NCBI RefSeq assembly: GCF_003989665.1
Contig: NZ_RZIJ01000008.1
Span: forward strand, 1 to 64,000
Source of the DNA: Azospirillum doebereinerae
GTDB taxonomy: Bacteria > Pseudomonadota > Alphaproteobacteria > Azospirillales > Azospirillaceae
Direction of reading: 5' to 3'
DNA length: 64,000 nt
Position 1 is the stretch's first letter. Each line of letters begins with the position of its first letter. Both the position numbers and the translations under genes were made by a program. A model generated the notes under the pieces. The model was not told the origin of the DNA, did not search any database, and saw only the letters and a list, made by a program, of their open reading frames with translations. Shown piece by piece: positions 49,698-59,081 of this stretch.

Positions 49698-51122
49698 TCA
49701 GGCGAAGCCGTCCGCCTCGGTCCATTCGTCGCCCAGAAGTTCCGGCGTCTCGAAGGACTGCAACCGCTGCCAGTGCCGGTCGTAATCCTCGGCGAACAGC
49801 CGGCTGGCGATGCCTTCCGCCAAGCGCTCCGCTCCGGCGCTGATGCCGGGAATGTCGCCGGTCACCCGGCCGTGGCTCATCACCGCCGCGTAGTTGAAGG
49901 CGTGGACGCGGCCCAGCCATGGCGCTTGGCCGGGGTTGCGCTCCTGGAACTCGAAGCGGTTTCCGAGATAGGGGTATTGGGCGAACTCGCTGCCCTCCTT
50001 GCCGGGCGCCACGTAACGGTCGCGCCACAGCAGGGCGTTCTCGGCCAGCGCCGCCAGTTCCGGCCGCTGTTCCCAATCCACGGTGAAGCCGGTCGCCAGC
50101 ACGACGTGATCGACCACCGCCCGGCCGCGCGTGGTGTCCAAGACCAGCCGGCCGTCCTCGACCGTGGCGCCGTTGATGGAGCAGCCGGTCAGCAGCGCGA
50201 AGTTCGGGTGGCGCGAGCAGCGCAGCATCGAATTGTGCGGGGCCGGCACGGCGGTGTCGGCGATGTACTGGTTCTGCTCCCAGCGCTGCGCGTCCGTCAG
50301 GTCGTTGAAGCCCAGCACGATTCCGGGATGGCCGGCGCCCAGCGCCTTGTTGACGCGCGGCACCTCGGCGCGGCGGATCAGCATGTACACCTTGGCGGCC
50401 CCGGCCTCCAGCGCCGTGCCCGCGTTGTCGACCGCTCCGGCCCCGGCGCCCAGCACGGCGACGGTCTTGCCGGCCAGCGCCGCGAAGTCGATGTCCTCAT
50501 GGGCGTGGCTCCAGAACCGCTTGTCGACCGCCTTCCAGAAGGGCGGCACGAACGGCCCGCCCAGCCCGTCGCGGCCGTTCGCCAGGATGACCCGGCGCGC
50601 GGCGACGCGGCGTTCGCCGTCCGGCCCGTTCAGGTTCAGCGTCACGCCGTCCGCGCCGCCGGCCAGCCCGGTCAGCGCCACGCCGTTCTCGACCGGCGGG
50701 TTGGTGACGCGGCGGTACCAATGCAGGTAGTCCAGCCATTGCAGGCGCGGGATGCGGTGCAGCGTCTCCCAGGCGTCGCGGCCGAACTGCGCCTCGAACC
50801 ACGCCCGGAAGGTCAGGTTGGCGAAGCCCAGCGCCGGTCCGGCCAGCGTCTTGGGCGAGCGCAGCGTCTCCATGCGGGCGTAGGTCCCCCACGGCCCTTC
50901 CCGCCCGGCCGGGGCGCGGTCGAACAGGCGGATGTTGGTGATGCCGAGCTTGCGCAGCGCAAAGGCCGCCGTCAGCCCGGCCATCCCGGCGCCGACGATG
51001 GCGACGTCGAGCGCGCCGTCCTGCGGCGGCACCCAGGCGGGCGGCGGCACCATCAGCAGGTCGAGGTCGCGGGCGAAGCGCGCCTCCAGTTCGGCCAGGG
51101 AACGCGGTCCGGTGTCGGTCAC
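49698..51122 (-). CDS. FAD/NAD(P)-dependent oxidoreductase (flavin monooxygenase-like)
   Basis: A 474-residue protein with an N-terminal FAD-binding motif VAIVGAGMAGLTAAFALRK and a second dinucleotide motif VAVLGAGAGAVDNAG, followed by LATGFTVDW, the layout of flavin monooxygenases and related reductases. The start at GTG 51122 is chosen because AAAGGA lies 9 nt upstream; an in-frame ATG at 51209 lacks a ribosome site. It is divergent from ssuD, so it may oxidise an organosulfur substrate or serve as an accessory to desulfonation. It does not resemble the small SsuE flavin reductase. Confidence 0.78.
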   Translation of the reverse strand: MTDTGPRSLAELEARFARDLDLLMVPPPAWVPPQDGALDVAIVGAGMAGLTAAFALRKLGITNIRLFDRAPAGREGPWGTYARMETLRSPKTLAGPALGFANLTFRAWFEAQFGRDAWETLHRIPRLQWLDYLHWYRRVTNPPVENGVALTGLAGGADGVTLNLNGPDGERRVAARRVILANGRDGLGGPFVPPFWKAVDKRFWSHAHEDIDFAALAGKTVAVLGAGAGAVDNAGTALEAGAAKVYMLIRRAEVPRVNKALGAGHPGIVLGFNDLTDAQRWEQNQYIADTAVPAPHNSMLRCSRHPNFALLTGCSINGATVEDGRLVLDTTRGRAVVDHVVLATGFTVDWEQRPELAALAENALLWRDRYVAPGKEGSEFAQYPYLGNRFEFQERNPGQAPWLGRVHAFNYAAVMSHGRVTGDIPGISAGAERLAEGIASRLFAEDYDRHWQRLQSFETPELLGDEWTEADGFA

Positions 51123-51224
51123 GGCGTGGTGTCCTTTGTTTTCCTGTACGTCAGTCGTCGCGTCGTCCGCCGGTTTCACGGACGGCGGTGCAGCATACGA
51201 CGTGGGCATTTTGTCGCATATAAC

Positions 51225-51241
51225 CCTACTTCAAAGATAGA
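51225..51241. promoter_or_regulatory. CCTA-N9-TAGA palindrome between the FAD oxidoreductase gene and ssuD
   Basis: CCTACTTCAAAGATAGA lies in the divergent control region, 103 bp from one start and 127 bp from the other. Its right side continues as TAGATTTTAA, the same ten bases as at 39219-39228 in front of the TauA-like operon. Confidence 0.5.
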
Positions 51242-51368
51242 TTTTAATGTTGATTCCCTGCGTTCAGCGCGTTCATTGTTCCGGGCGTGACGCAGGGCGC
51301 CGCGTTCAATTCCGCCGCCCCCCGCGCAGCCCCCCACCGCCGCCTTGACCATCGGGAGCGTTCCGTTC

Positions 51369-52574
51369 ATGACCACCCCCTCGCCCGCGACCGCCGCCAC
51401 GCCCGCCGCGCCGGACATCCTGTGGTTCCTGCCGACCGCCGGGGACGGCGCCTATCTCGGCTCGGAGATCGGGCACCGGCCGGTCGATCCGAAATACCTC
51501 GCGGAGATCGCGCGCGCCGCCGACCGGCTCGGCTATTACGGCGTGCTGGTGCCGACCGGCCAGTCGATGGAGGATCCGTGGATCACCGCCGCCGCGCTCA
51601 TCCCGCAGACCGAGCGGCTGCGCTTCCTGCTGGCGCTGCGGCCCGGCGTGTTCACCCCGGCGCTGGCGGCGCGACAGGCGGCGACGCTGGACCGGCTCAG
51701 CAACGGGCGCGTGCTGATCAACGTGGTGGCCGGCGGCGCGCCGCAGGAGCTGGCCGGCGACGGCTTCTTCCTGGACCATGACGCGCGCTACGACCACGCC
51801 CGCGAATTCCTGCACATCTGGCGCGGCCTGCTGGCCGGCGAGACGGTGCGCTACGAGGGCGAGCATCTGAAGGCCGACGGCGGCCGGCTGCTGTTCCCGC
51901 CGGTCCAGCGCCCGCACCCGCCGCTCTATTTCGGCGGTTCGTCGCCGGCCGCGCACCAACTGGCGGCGGAACTGCACGACGCCTACCTGACCTGGGGCGA
52001 GCCGCCCGAGCAGGTGAAGGCCAAGATCGACGACGTGCGCGAGCGCGCGGCGAAGCTGGGCCGCACCCTGCGCTACGGCCTGCGCGTCCACCTGATCGTG
52101 CGCGAGACGGAGGCCGAGGCCTGGGCCGCCGCCGACCGGCTGATCAGCCATTTGTCCGACGACACCATCGCCGCCGCCCAGAAGCGGTTCCGCGAGGAAT
52201 CCGACGCGGTCGGCCAGCACCGCATGGCGGACCTCCATGGCGGGCGCCGCGACAAGCTGGAGATCAGCCCGAATTTGTGGGCCGGCATCGGCCTTGTCCG
52301 GGGCGGCGCCGGCACGGCGCTGGTCGGCGATCCCAAGACGGTGGCGGCGCGCATCCGCGAGTATCAGGCGTTGGGCATCGACACCATCGTGGCGTCGGGC
52401 TACCCGCATCTGGAGGAATCCTACCGGGTCGCCGAACTGCTGTTCCCGGAGCTGGGCATCCCGGCCGGCGGCCGGCGCGACCGTCTGGCACCCGTCCCGG
52501 CCCCGGTGGCGGCGCGCACGGAGACCCGGCTGAACTGGGAGGGCTTCCCGCCGCCGCTGGTGGCGGCGTCCTGA
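51369..52574 (+). CDS. ssuD: FMNH2-dependent alkanesulfonate monooxygenase
   Basis: A 401-residue luciferase-fold enzyme that splits alkanesulfonates into aldehyde and sulfite using reduced FMN and oxygen. It follows SsuD closely along its length: [61 protein letters not shown] and [19 protein letters not shown]. The C-terminus is a little longer than in E. coli. GGGAGCG precedes the ATG. It supplies sulfite for assimilation and explains why two sulfonate-type importers are nearby; no ssuE is seen in the window. Confidence 0.95.
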   Translation: MTTPSPATAATPAAPDILWFLPTAGDGAYLGSEIGHRPVDPKYLAEIARAADRLGYYGVLVPTGQSMEDPWITAAALIPQTERLRFLLALRPGVFTPALAARQAATLDRLSNGRVLINVVAGGAPQELAGDGFFLDHDARYDHAREFLHIWRGLLAGETVRYEGEHLKADGGRLLFPPVQRPHPPLYFGGSSPAAHQLAAELHDAYLTWGEPPEQVKAKIDDVRERAAKLGRTLRYGLRVHLIVRETEAEAWAAADRLISHLSDDTIAAAQKRFREESDAVGQHRMADLHGGRRDKLEISPNLWAGIGLVRGGAGTALVGDPKTVAARIREYQALGIDTIVASGYPHLEESYRVAELLFPELGIPAGGRRDRLAPVPAPVAARTETRLNWEGFPPPLVAAS

Positions 52575-52698
52575 GGGGGGCCGCGCGCCCGTTGACCGCC
52601 CCCGGTTGCTGCGTCAGGCTTCGGCTTGAGAGCGTCCGGGGATGGTCCGGTGGGGGCCGTCCGGTCCGGAAGCTGTGTCCACGACCGAAGGTTCGCGC

Positions 52699-53373
52699 AT
52701 GCGGTTCCGTCTGATTCCGGCCCTCGTCCTGCTGGCTCTGCCGTCCGCCGCCGGGGCCGCGAGCTTCCCTTGCGCCAAGGCGTCCACCGCGACCGAGACG
52801 GCGATCTGCGCCGACTCGGTCACGTCGAAGCTGGATGAGCGGCTGTCCGCCGCCTACCGGGCCGCGCTCAAGCGGCTGTCGGGCGCCAGTCCGGAGGACG
52901 GGGCGGCGGGAACGGCGGTCAAGGCCGACCAGAAGGCGTGGATCGCCGACCGCAACGCCTGCGGCAACGCCGTGCCCTGCCTGCGCATGGCGTATGAACG
53001 GCGTTTGGCGGTGCTGAGCTTCCGCCCCGACCCTGGCGCGCCCAAGCCCGCCGACCGCTACGTCGGCACCTTCGATTACGAGGGCTTCGTCGGGATCGCG
53101 GCCATGGCGCTGCGCGACGGGCGCGTGGCCGTCAGCGTCAGCGGCGCGGAGCCGACCAACGCGCGGTGGGTCTGCGACTTCTCCGGCGTCGGCAGCCTGG
53201 ACGCCGCCGGCCGGCTCGTCGTCGGGACCCCCAACGACGAGGGCGAGGGGCTGGTCCTGCAAGCCAAGGGAACCTCGGTCGTCGAGATTCCGGAAACCCC
53301 GCACAACAAGGTGGCCAGCTCCAACTGGTGCGGCTTCAACGGCAGCGTCCTGTTCGAATACCGCCGGAAGTAA
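52699..53373 (+). CDS. Exported protein with LprI/DUF1311-type N-terminal domain
   Basis: A 224-residue secreted protein. After a signal peptide (cleavage near AGAASF) comes a DUF1311 domain with the expected cysteine pattern and wording (CAKASTATETAIC, LDERLSAAYRAAL, DQKAWIADRNAC). The C-terminal 110 residues form a beta-rich region without a name I know. Related LprI proteins of mycobacteria inhibit lysozyme, but the domain is widespread and the role here is uncertain. Confidence 0.82.
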   Translation: MRFRLIPALVLLALPSAAGAASFPCAKASTATETAICADSVTSKLDERLSAAYRAALKRLSGASPEDGAAGTAVKADQKAWIADRNACGNAVPCLRMAYERRLAVLSFRPDPGAPKPADRYVGTFDYEGFVGIAAMALRDGRVAVSVSGAEPTNARWVCDFSGVGSLDAAGRLVVGTPNDEGEGLVLQAKGTSVVEIPETPHNKVASSNWCGFNGSVLFEYRRK

Positions 53374-53379
53374 CCGGTC

Positions 53380-53502
53380 TTACGCCGCCAGCCGGCCGGC
53401 GATGGTACGGTGTTCCTGCGTGCGCCCGCCATAGCCGTAGGCGTCCGCCGGAACCTCGTGGACCAGGGCGCAGCTTTCCGGACACTCCCTCTGGATGCCC
53501 AT
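53380..53502 (-). CDS. Possible small protein, 40 residues
   Basis: An open frame MGIQRECPES... ending ...TIAGRLAA on the strand opposite to the LprI-like gene, with high-GC codon use like that of real genes here. AAGGA stands 2 nt before the ATG, which is too close for a strong site. It may be a small gene or the 3' remnant of a lost gene. It lies in the region that also holds the IS element and gene fragments. Confidence 0.35.
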   Translation of the reverse strand: MGIQRECPESCALVHEVPADAYGYGGRTQEHRTIAGRLAA

Positions 53503-53570
53503 TGTCCTTACCTAGGTTTTCCGTTCGCTTGCTACTCGACCCCCTCATACAAGGGAGGTCGTAGCAGCTT

Positions 53571-55751
53571 CTAGGCAGTGCGGACCTTTGACAGGAAACC
53601 GGTCACCACCGCACGCAGGCGTCCCGCTTCGTCGCCAAGCTGGGCGGCGACGGTCAACACCTGCCCTGCGGACTCGCTGGCCTCCGCCGCTGCTTGCCGG
53701 ACAACTTCGATGTTCGATGTGACCTCCTGGGTGCCGTTGGCAGCTTGCTGAACGTTGCGGGCTATTTCCAGTGTCGCTGCGTTTTGCTCCTCCACCGCGG
53801 CGGCGATCGTGGTGGCGATGTCATTGATCTGGCCGATGATCGTGCCAACACTCTTGATCACCGCTGTGGTCTCCCCAGTGACCCGTTGCATGTCATTCAC
53901 CTGACCAGCGATCTCCTCGGTTGCCTTGGCGGTCTGGTTAGCAAGATTCTTCACCTCTCCGGCGACCACCGCAAAGCCCTTGCCCGCCTCTCCGGCACGA
54001 GCCGCCTCAATGGTCGCGTTCAGAGCAAGCAGGTTGGTTTGGGCGGCGATGGACTGGATGAGCTGCACCACCGTTCCGATCTTCAGCGCCGCCTCGTTCA
54101 GCCCCAACACTTGTCTGTTCGCCTGTTGAGCGGCAGCGACGGCATCGCGAGCGATGTCCGCTGAGCGGTTGACCTGTTGTCCGATTTCGCGAATGGAGCC
54201 GGACAGTTCCTCCGTTGCCGCCGCAACGGTCTGAACATTCACGTTGGCTTCTTCAGAGGCTGATGCAACGACCACCGACTGCTGGCTCGTCTGTGTTGCG
54301 GTGCTGGTCATGTTCTGGGCGGTGATGCCCATCGCCCGGGCGGCGCCGTCCACCCCCTCGACCACGCTCATGACTTGCCCTTCCAAATCGTCGGCAAGCC
54401 GCAGCATCCCTGTGCGCCGCTCTTCCTCCGAACGCGTCTGGTCCTTGGCCCGCTGAGTGTTCATACGCACAAGGTCGGCAAGCATTTTGCGCAGTGCATC
54501 GGCCAGGACGCCAACCTCGTCCACCTGCTCGACGTCAAGCTTCTGGTCAAAGCGACCGGCGGCGATCCCCTCCGCAAAGCCGACGCACGCACGAATTGGC
54601 CGCGCGACACCACGTGCCATGCCCCACATAACCCCGACCGCCGCGAATGCCACCAGCACCGCGATCCCGACCTGCCATAGCACCGTGGAATTTGCCCGCT
54701 CATCCAGCGCTGCACCAAGGGTAACGCTGTCCGCGAGAACGACGCTTTGCGGCACCTGGATCAGCACCGCCCATGGCTTCCCGGTTTGCCCCAGGGTAAT
54801 AGGGGCGAGCGTCCGCAACATCTTCGACTGGGTGTCGATCTCGACCTTCGGCTGCCCGCTCTTCACTACGGCAATATCCTGCTCCCAGGAGGTATTGAGC
54901 TTGGAGAGTGGCTGACCGATCAACTCAGGCCGCGCGCTGTGTGCGACGATCAAGCCCATGTTGGATACAATTATTACTTCATTGCGCCCGTCGAAGATCG
55001 ACTTGCTGACCTGACTGGTCAGCTTCTGCACAAAATCGAGGTCGAAGTCGGAGCCGGCGACTCCCTGGAACTTGCCGTCGACGATGATCGGCACGGAAAG
55101 CGTGGCCAGAAAGACCTGCTTGCCTTGCACGATATATGGCAGGGGATCGAGAACGCTCTCCTTGCCCGTTTCCTTTGGACCGATATACCAGCCGCCCTTC
55201 ATGACGCCGTTGGGGTGCAGGTCGCGGCTGTCATATTCTACGAGCGACTGCATGGCGATCCGACCGTTGTGATCGCGGTTCCAATAGGGGATGAACCGGC
55301 CCGTTGCGTCGGTGCCGGTATCACGCCTGTTGCGGAACTGCTCGTCACGCCCGTCGAGGGCATTCGTTTCCCAAGCCGTGTAGGTGCCATTGAACAGCTT
55401 GTTGTTGCTCAGGACGTTCAGCAGCATTGCGTTGAGTGCCTCACGGCGCTGTTCAACGGGCACTGCACCAACGTTCTTCTGGTCCACCATGGTGGCAAAG
55501 CCGTGCGCCATGGTGCGAGCGGCATTGAGGGCGGTTTCGAACTCTGAACGGATCAAGCCGGCTTGGGTTGAGGCTAGATTCTGAATGGCCTCCTTCGATT
55601 TCTTTTCGAGGAGTTCGGAGACGTTCTGGCCAACGAAGTCGTTGGTTGCATTGGCTGAGAAAATACCAAAGCCAACCATAGCCACGATCGTTCCTGCCAG
55701 ACAGAGTCCGGAGAGCGAAGCGATCTTCAACTGAAATGACTTGATCTGCAT
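53571..55751 (-). CDS. Methyl-accepting chemotaxis protein with dCache sensor domain
   Basis: A 726-residue transmembrane chemoreceptor. Membrane helices near residues 10-32 and 355-380 enclose a double-Cache periplasmic sensor (with [13 protein letters not shown] and [22 protein letters not shown]), then a HAMP region and a signalling domain with the hairpin tip [20 protein letters not shown] intact. ATG 55751 is chosen because AGGA lies 8 nt upstream; ATG at 55769 has none. The codons are noticeably less GC-rich in third position than in neighbouring genes, and an IS element lies close upstream, which suggests acquisition from elsewhere. Confidence 0.93.
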   Translation of the reverse strand: MQIKSFQLKIASLSGLCLAGTIVAMVGFGIFSANATNDFVGQNVSELLEKKSKEAIQNLASTQAGLIRSEFETALNAARTMAHGFATMVDQKNVGAVPVEQRREALNAMLLNVLSNNKLFNGTYTAWETNALDGRDEQFRNRRDTGTDATGRFIPYWNRDHNGRIAMQSLVEYDSRDLHPNGVMKGGWYIGPKETGKESVLDPLPYIVQGKQVFLATLSVPIIVDGKFQGVAGSDFDLDFVQKLTSQVSKSIFDGRNEVIIVSNMGLIVAHSARPELIGQPLSKLNTSWEQDIAVVKSGQPKVEIDTQSKMLRTLAPITLGQTGKPWAVLIQVPQSVVLADSVTLGAALDERANSTVLWQVGIAVLVAFAAVGVMWGMARGVARPIRACVGFAEGIAAGRFDQKLDVEQVDEVGVLADALRKMLADLVRMNTQRAKDQTRSEEERRTGMLRLADDLEGQVMSVVEGVDGAARAMGITAQNMTSTATQTSQQSVVVASASEEANVNVQTVAAATEELSGSIREIGQQVNRSADIARDAVAAAQQANRQVLGLNEAALKIGTVVQLIQSIAAQTNLLALNATIEAARAGEAGKGFAVVAGEVKNLANQTAKATEEIAGQVNDMQRVTGETTAVIKSVGTIIGQINDIATTIAAAVEEQNAATLEIARNVQQAANGTQEVTSNIEVVRQAAAEASESAGQVLTVAAQLGDEAGRLRAVVTGFLSKVRTA

Positions 55752-56002
55752 TCTTTTTATCCTATTCATCGCAAGATAAGAAGGGCGGCAGGTACGATCA
55801 TGCTAAGGCTATAACAGCAAGTCCGCCAATTATTGCATTATTATGTCTAAGGCTGTCCAGTGGAACAATTAGGTTTTCCCATGCGACAAACATACGCGGA
55901 TATGCCATTCGGCTAACATCAGATTATCTAGTTATTTTATTACTTGGCGACATATTTAAAATCACCCGCAGGTGAATTCCATTACGTTGGGAGCGAGCGA
56001 TA

Positions 56003-56951
56003 GGTGTTAGAGTCTGACTCTGAATCGCTCTGGCTGTGGTCATGTTCTGGCGACCCGTCGAACGAGGATTTTAACGCTGGCGATGAAGAGCCACGCCAAG
56101 GCGCTTTCGACGGTAGCCTCGAAGTCCTTGGTCAGGCGGCGGTTTCGGTTGAGCCACGCGATCAGGCGCTCGACGACCCAGCGGCGGGGGAGGAGTTCGA
56201 AGCCCTTGGAGATATCGGAGCGCTTGATGATCTCCACGGTCCAAGTGCCGATCCGATCGAGCGCGGTTTCCAATTTGGGACCGGTATAGCCGCCATCGGC
56301 GAAGACATGACGCAGCCAAGGGAAAAGGGTTCGGATGGAAGCCAACAGCGCTGGTGCTCCGTCCCGGTCTTGGACATCGGCGGCGTGAACCGTTGCCGCT
56401 ACGAGCAAGCCATTGGTATCGCTCAGGAGATGGCGCTTGCGCCCCTTGATGCGCTTGCCCGCGTCGTAGCCGCGTGGCCCGCCCGCCTCGGTGGTCTTGA
56501 CCGACTGGCTGTCGATCGCGCCCGCCGAAGGACTGGCTTCGCGTCCCATCGCCTCACGGACCACCATCACCAAGGCATGGTTGATCCGCTCCCAGGTCCC
56601 ATCGTCGCGCCAGCGGTAGAAATAGCCCTGCACCGTCGTGAACGCCGGCAAATCCTTGGGCAAAAGGCGCCATTGGTAGCCCGTCTGCCCGATGTAGAAA
56701 ATGGCGTTCACCACCTCGCGCAAGGCAACCCGCCGAGGGCGGCCACGTCGGCAGGGATCGGGCAGGTGACGGGAAATCACCGCCCATTCCGCATCGGTCG
56801 TATCACTTGCATAGCGCAGCCCGTCCCGACGATACTTCGGGCGCGTGGTTTCGGTCCAGGCCATCAGTGGCTTCCGGTTTTGTGTCGCAACTCAACCGAA
56901 GCACGGCCATCCGAAATCACGCAACTTTATTTCCGGTCAGCCTCTAACACC
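56003..56951 (-). mobile_element. IS5-family insertion sequence, 949 bp
   Basis: The ends are imperfect inverted repeats: GGTGTTAGAGTCTGAC on the left and GGTGTTAGAGGCTGAC read inward from the right. The flanks carry a TA on both sides (56001-56002 and 56952-56953), as expected for the TA-type target duplication of the IS427-like group of IS5. It holds one full transposase gene. The small sequence difference between the ends and the intact gene suggest a recent insertion. Confidence 0.9.
56040..56864 (-). CDS. IS5-family transposase (DDE)
   Basis: A 274-residue single-frame transposase with N-terminal DTTDAEWAVISRHLPD, and catalytic acids in GAIDSQSVKTTEAGG, VFADGGYTG and RWVVERLIAWLNRNRRL, the last being the Y/W-rich region holding the Glu. 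It catalyses cut-and-paste movement of the element. Nothing is missing, so the copy could be active. Confidence 0.93.
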   Translation of the reverse strand: MAWTETTRPKYRRDGLRYASDTTDAEWAVISRHLPDPCRRGRPRRVALREVVNAIFYIGQTGYQWRLLPKDLPAFTTVQGYFYRWRDDGTWERINHALVMVVREAMGREASPSAGAIDSQSVKTTEAGGPRGYDAGKRIKGRKRHLLSDTNGLLVAATVHAADVQDRDGAPALLASIRTLFPWLRHVFADGGYTGPKLETALDRIGTWTVEIIKRSDISKGFELLPRRWVVERLIAWLNRNRRLTKDFEATVESALAWLFIASVKILVRRVART

Positions 56952-57343
56952 TATCGCGCTCTCCTCTGAGTTCGGAGTGGAGGTCATCGCCGAAGCCGCC
57001 GCGCGGGAGCTGGTGCGCCAGCACCACTACAGCGGCAGCTTTCCGGCGGCGCGGCTGTCGGTGGGACTGTTCCGCAAGACCGGGGTCGCACCGGCCGCGC
57101 CGGTCGGCGTCGCTGTCTTCAGCGTGCCGATGCAGCAGGCCTCGATCACCCGCTACACCGGGCTGCCGGCGGCGGACAGTGTCGAGCTGGGCCGGTTCAT
57201 TTGCGCGTCCGAGGTCGCCTTCAACGACGAGACGTGGTTTTTGCGGCGCGCCCTGCCGATCCTGCGCGCCGAGAAGGCCGTCAGCGCTGCGCTGTCCTAC
57301 GCCGATCCGCTGGAGCGGAACACCGTCGGCGGCGAACTCACGA

Positions 57344-57526
57344 AGCGCCGGGATGGGGCTGACCGTGCGGACGCGCCACAGCCTGACCGGGACGCCGCTG
57401 GCCGACGTCGGCGCGGCGCTGGACCTGCCGGCCTTGCCGGTGGCGGCGTTCTGCCTCTACGCCCACAAGGCCGAACCCTGGCCCGAGCGCGAGGATTTCC
57501 TGGAGCTGTGCCGGCGCCAAACGTGA
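57344..57526 (+). pseudogene. C-terminal fragment of a LysR-type regulator (tentative)
   Basis: In the frame used here the sequence SAGMGLTVRTRHSLTG is followed by DLPALPVAAFCLYAHKAEPW and a stop after CRRQT. This resembles the end of a LysR effector domain (glycine-rich LTVRTR turn and a late beta strand). It is fused out of frame to the Mom-like fragment, so a deletion seems to have joined two genes. The family call rests on pattern only and could be wrong. Confidence 0.4.
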
Positions 57527-57568
57527 AAGGCCCGGCGCCCTCCCGTGAAGGGGAGCGCCGGGCCTTTT
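57526..57568. terminator. Bidirectional terminator after the ketone-body operon
   Basis: AAAGGCCCGGCGC and GCGCCGGGCCTTT form a 13-pair stem with a 16-base loop, followed by TTTC on the plus strand and preceded by a short A run. It stops the ato/bdh operon and any transcript from the gene fragments. Confidence 0.85.
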
Positions 57569-57616
57569 CATGAAGCAAACCGCCGGCGCGACGCCGTCAG
57601 TCTAAACTTTTTCAGA

Positions 57617-58405
57617 TCACTGCGCGGTCCAGCCGCCGTCCATGGTCAGCGCCGTGCCGCGCATGTTGGACGCCGCGTCGGAGCACAGGAACACCGCCAG
57701 CTCGCCCAGTTGCTCGGGCGTGACGAAGGACTTCGACGGCTGCTTCTCGCTCAGCAGCTCGCGGCCGGCGTCCTCGATGGACAGGCCCTTGTTGGCGGCC
57801 AGCGCGTCGATCTGCTTCTGGACCAGCGGGGTCAGGACCCAGCCGGGGCAGATGGCGTTGCAGGTGATGCCGCCCTCGGCGTTCTCCAGCGCGGTCACCT
57901 TGGTCAGGCCGATGACGCCGTGCTTGGCCGCCACATAGGCCGACTTGTTGACCGAGGCGATCAGCCCGTGCACCGAGGCGATGTTGATGATGCGGCCCCA
58001 GCCGCGCGCCTTCATGCCCGGCAGCGCCGCGCGGGTGCCGTGGAAGACCGCCGACAGGTTGATGGCGATCACCGCGTCCCAGCGCTCGACCGGGAAGCTC
58101 TCCACCGGCGAGACGTGCTGGATGCCGGCGTTGTTGACGAGGATGTCGACGCGGCCGAACTCGGCCTCGGCGGCGGCGACCATCGCCTCGATCTCGGCGG
58201 GCTTGGACATGTCGGCGCCGTTGTGGGCGACGCGGACCTTGAACTCCTCGGCCAGCGAGGCGCACAGGTCGTTGATGTAGGCGGCGTCGCCGAAGCCGTT
58301 CAGCATCAGGTCGGTGCCCTGCGCCGCCAGCTGGCGGGCGATGCCGAGCCCGATCCCGCTGGTCGAGCCGGTGACGAGGGCGATCTTGCCTTTCAACGAA
58401 GTCAT
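57617..58405 (-). CDS. bdhA: D-3-hydroxybutyrate dehydrogenase
   Basis: A 262-residue short-chain dehydrogenase that oxidises D-3-hydroxybutyrate to acetoacetate with NAD+. The cofactor motif TGSTSGIGLGIA, the NNAG motif, the catalytic Ser region NIASVHG and the YVAAKHG Tyr-Lys pair are present, and AYVAAKHGVIGLTK with NAICPGWVLTPLVQKQI is diagnostic for this enzyme. The length is typical. GGAAGG precedes the ATG. It is the last gene of an operon whose other members import and activate the substrate. Confidence 0.93.
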   Translation of the reverse strand: MTSLKGKIALVTGSTSGIGLGIARQLAAQGTDLMLNGFGDAAYINDLCASLAEEFKVRVAHNGADMSKPAEIEAMVAAAEAEFGRVDILVNNAGIQHVSPVESFPVERWDAVIAINLSAVFHGTRAALPGMKARGWGRIINIASVHGLIASVNKSAYVAAKHGVIGLTKVTALENAEGGITCNAICPGWVLTPLVQKQIDALAANKGLSIEDAGRELLSEKQPSKSFVTPEQLGELAVFLCSDAASNMRGTALTMDGGWTAQ

Positions 58406-58410
58406 GGTCT

Positions 58411-59064
58411 TCAACCTTCCAGCGGCATGGTACGGAGATCCGGCGACACGATCAGCTCGGCCCCGGTGTTGGCGATCACCTGCTCCACGGTGACACCCGG
58501 CGCGGTCTCCTTCAAGACCAGACCGGCGTCGGTCGGCTCGAGAACGGCGAGGTCCGTCACCACCAGATCGACCCGGCGGACCGAGGTCAGCGGCAGGGTG
58601 CAGCGCTTGACGATCTTGGATTCGCCCTTGGCGCTGTGCTGCATGGCGACGATCACCCGGCGGGCGCCGGTGACCAGATCCATCGCGCCGCCCATGCCGG
58701 GCACCATCTTGCCGGGCACCATCCAGTTGGCGAGCTTGCCCTCCTGGTCGACCTGGAGGCCGCCCAGCACGGTCACGTCCAGATGGCCGCCGCGAATCAG
58801 GCCGAAGGACATGGCGCTGTCGAAGGACGCGGCGCCCGGCAGCGCCGAGATCGGCGAGCCGCCGGCGTCGGTCAGGTCGTGGTTCTCGGCGCCGTTGATC
58901 GGTCCCGACATGCCGACGATGCCGTTCTCCGACTGGAAGAACACGTGGCGACCGGCGGGCACGTATCGGGCGACCAGCGTCGGCAGGCCGATGCCCAGGT
59001 TCACGAGGTCGCCGTCCAGAAGCTCCAGCGCGACGCGCTTGGCGATCAGGGTCTTTTCGTCCAT
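58411..59064 (-). CDS. atoA: Acetoacetate/acetate CoA-transferase subunit beta
   Basis: A 217-residue class I CoA-transferase subunit with the catalytic glutamate in QSENGIVG and the conserved GKMVPGMGGAMDLVTGARRV. Together with AtoD it transfers CoA between acyl-CoA and acetoacetate or a related short acid. It closely follows AtoA of E. coli. It lies 5 bp from bdhA and 17 bp from atoD. Confidence 0.93.
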   Translation of the reverse strand: MDEKTLIAKRVALELLDGDLVNLGIGLPTLVARYVPAGRHVFFQSENGIVGMSGPINGAENHDLTDAGGSPISALPGAASFDSAMSFGLIRGGHLDVTVLGGLQVDQEGKLANWMVPGKMVPGMGGAMDLVTGARRVIVAMQHSAKGESKIVKRCTLPLTSVRRVDLVVTDLAVLEPTDAGLVLKETAPGVTVEQVIANTGAELIVSPDLRTMPLEG

Positions 59065-59081
59065 GGCTATGGTCTCCCGTC

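Larger units (their letters stand above)
55972..57349 (+). pseudogene. Mom-like DNA-modification gene split by an IS5 element
   Basis: Removing the IS (56003-56951) and one TA copy restores a continuous frame from GTG 55972: ten codons before the junction (MNSITLGASD), then IALSSEFGVEVIAEAAAREL and on through HHYSGSFPAARLSVGLFRKTG and VELGRFICASEVAFNDETWF. This wording is like the Mom-type/GNAT-fold adenine-modification proteins of phages. The frame leaves family-like sequence at GGELTK, near 57345, where a different gene remnant begins, so the gene was probably also cut at its 3' end. It cannot be functional. Confidence 0.7.
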
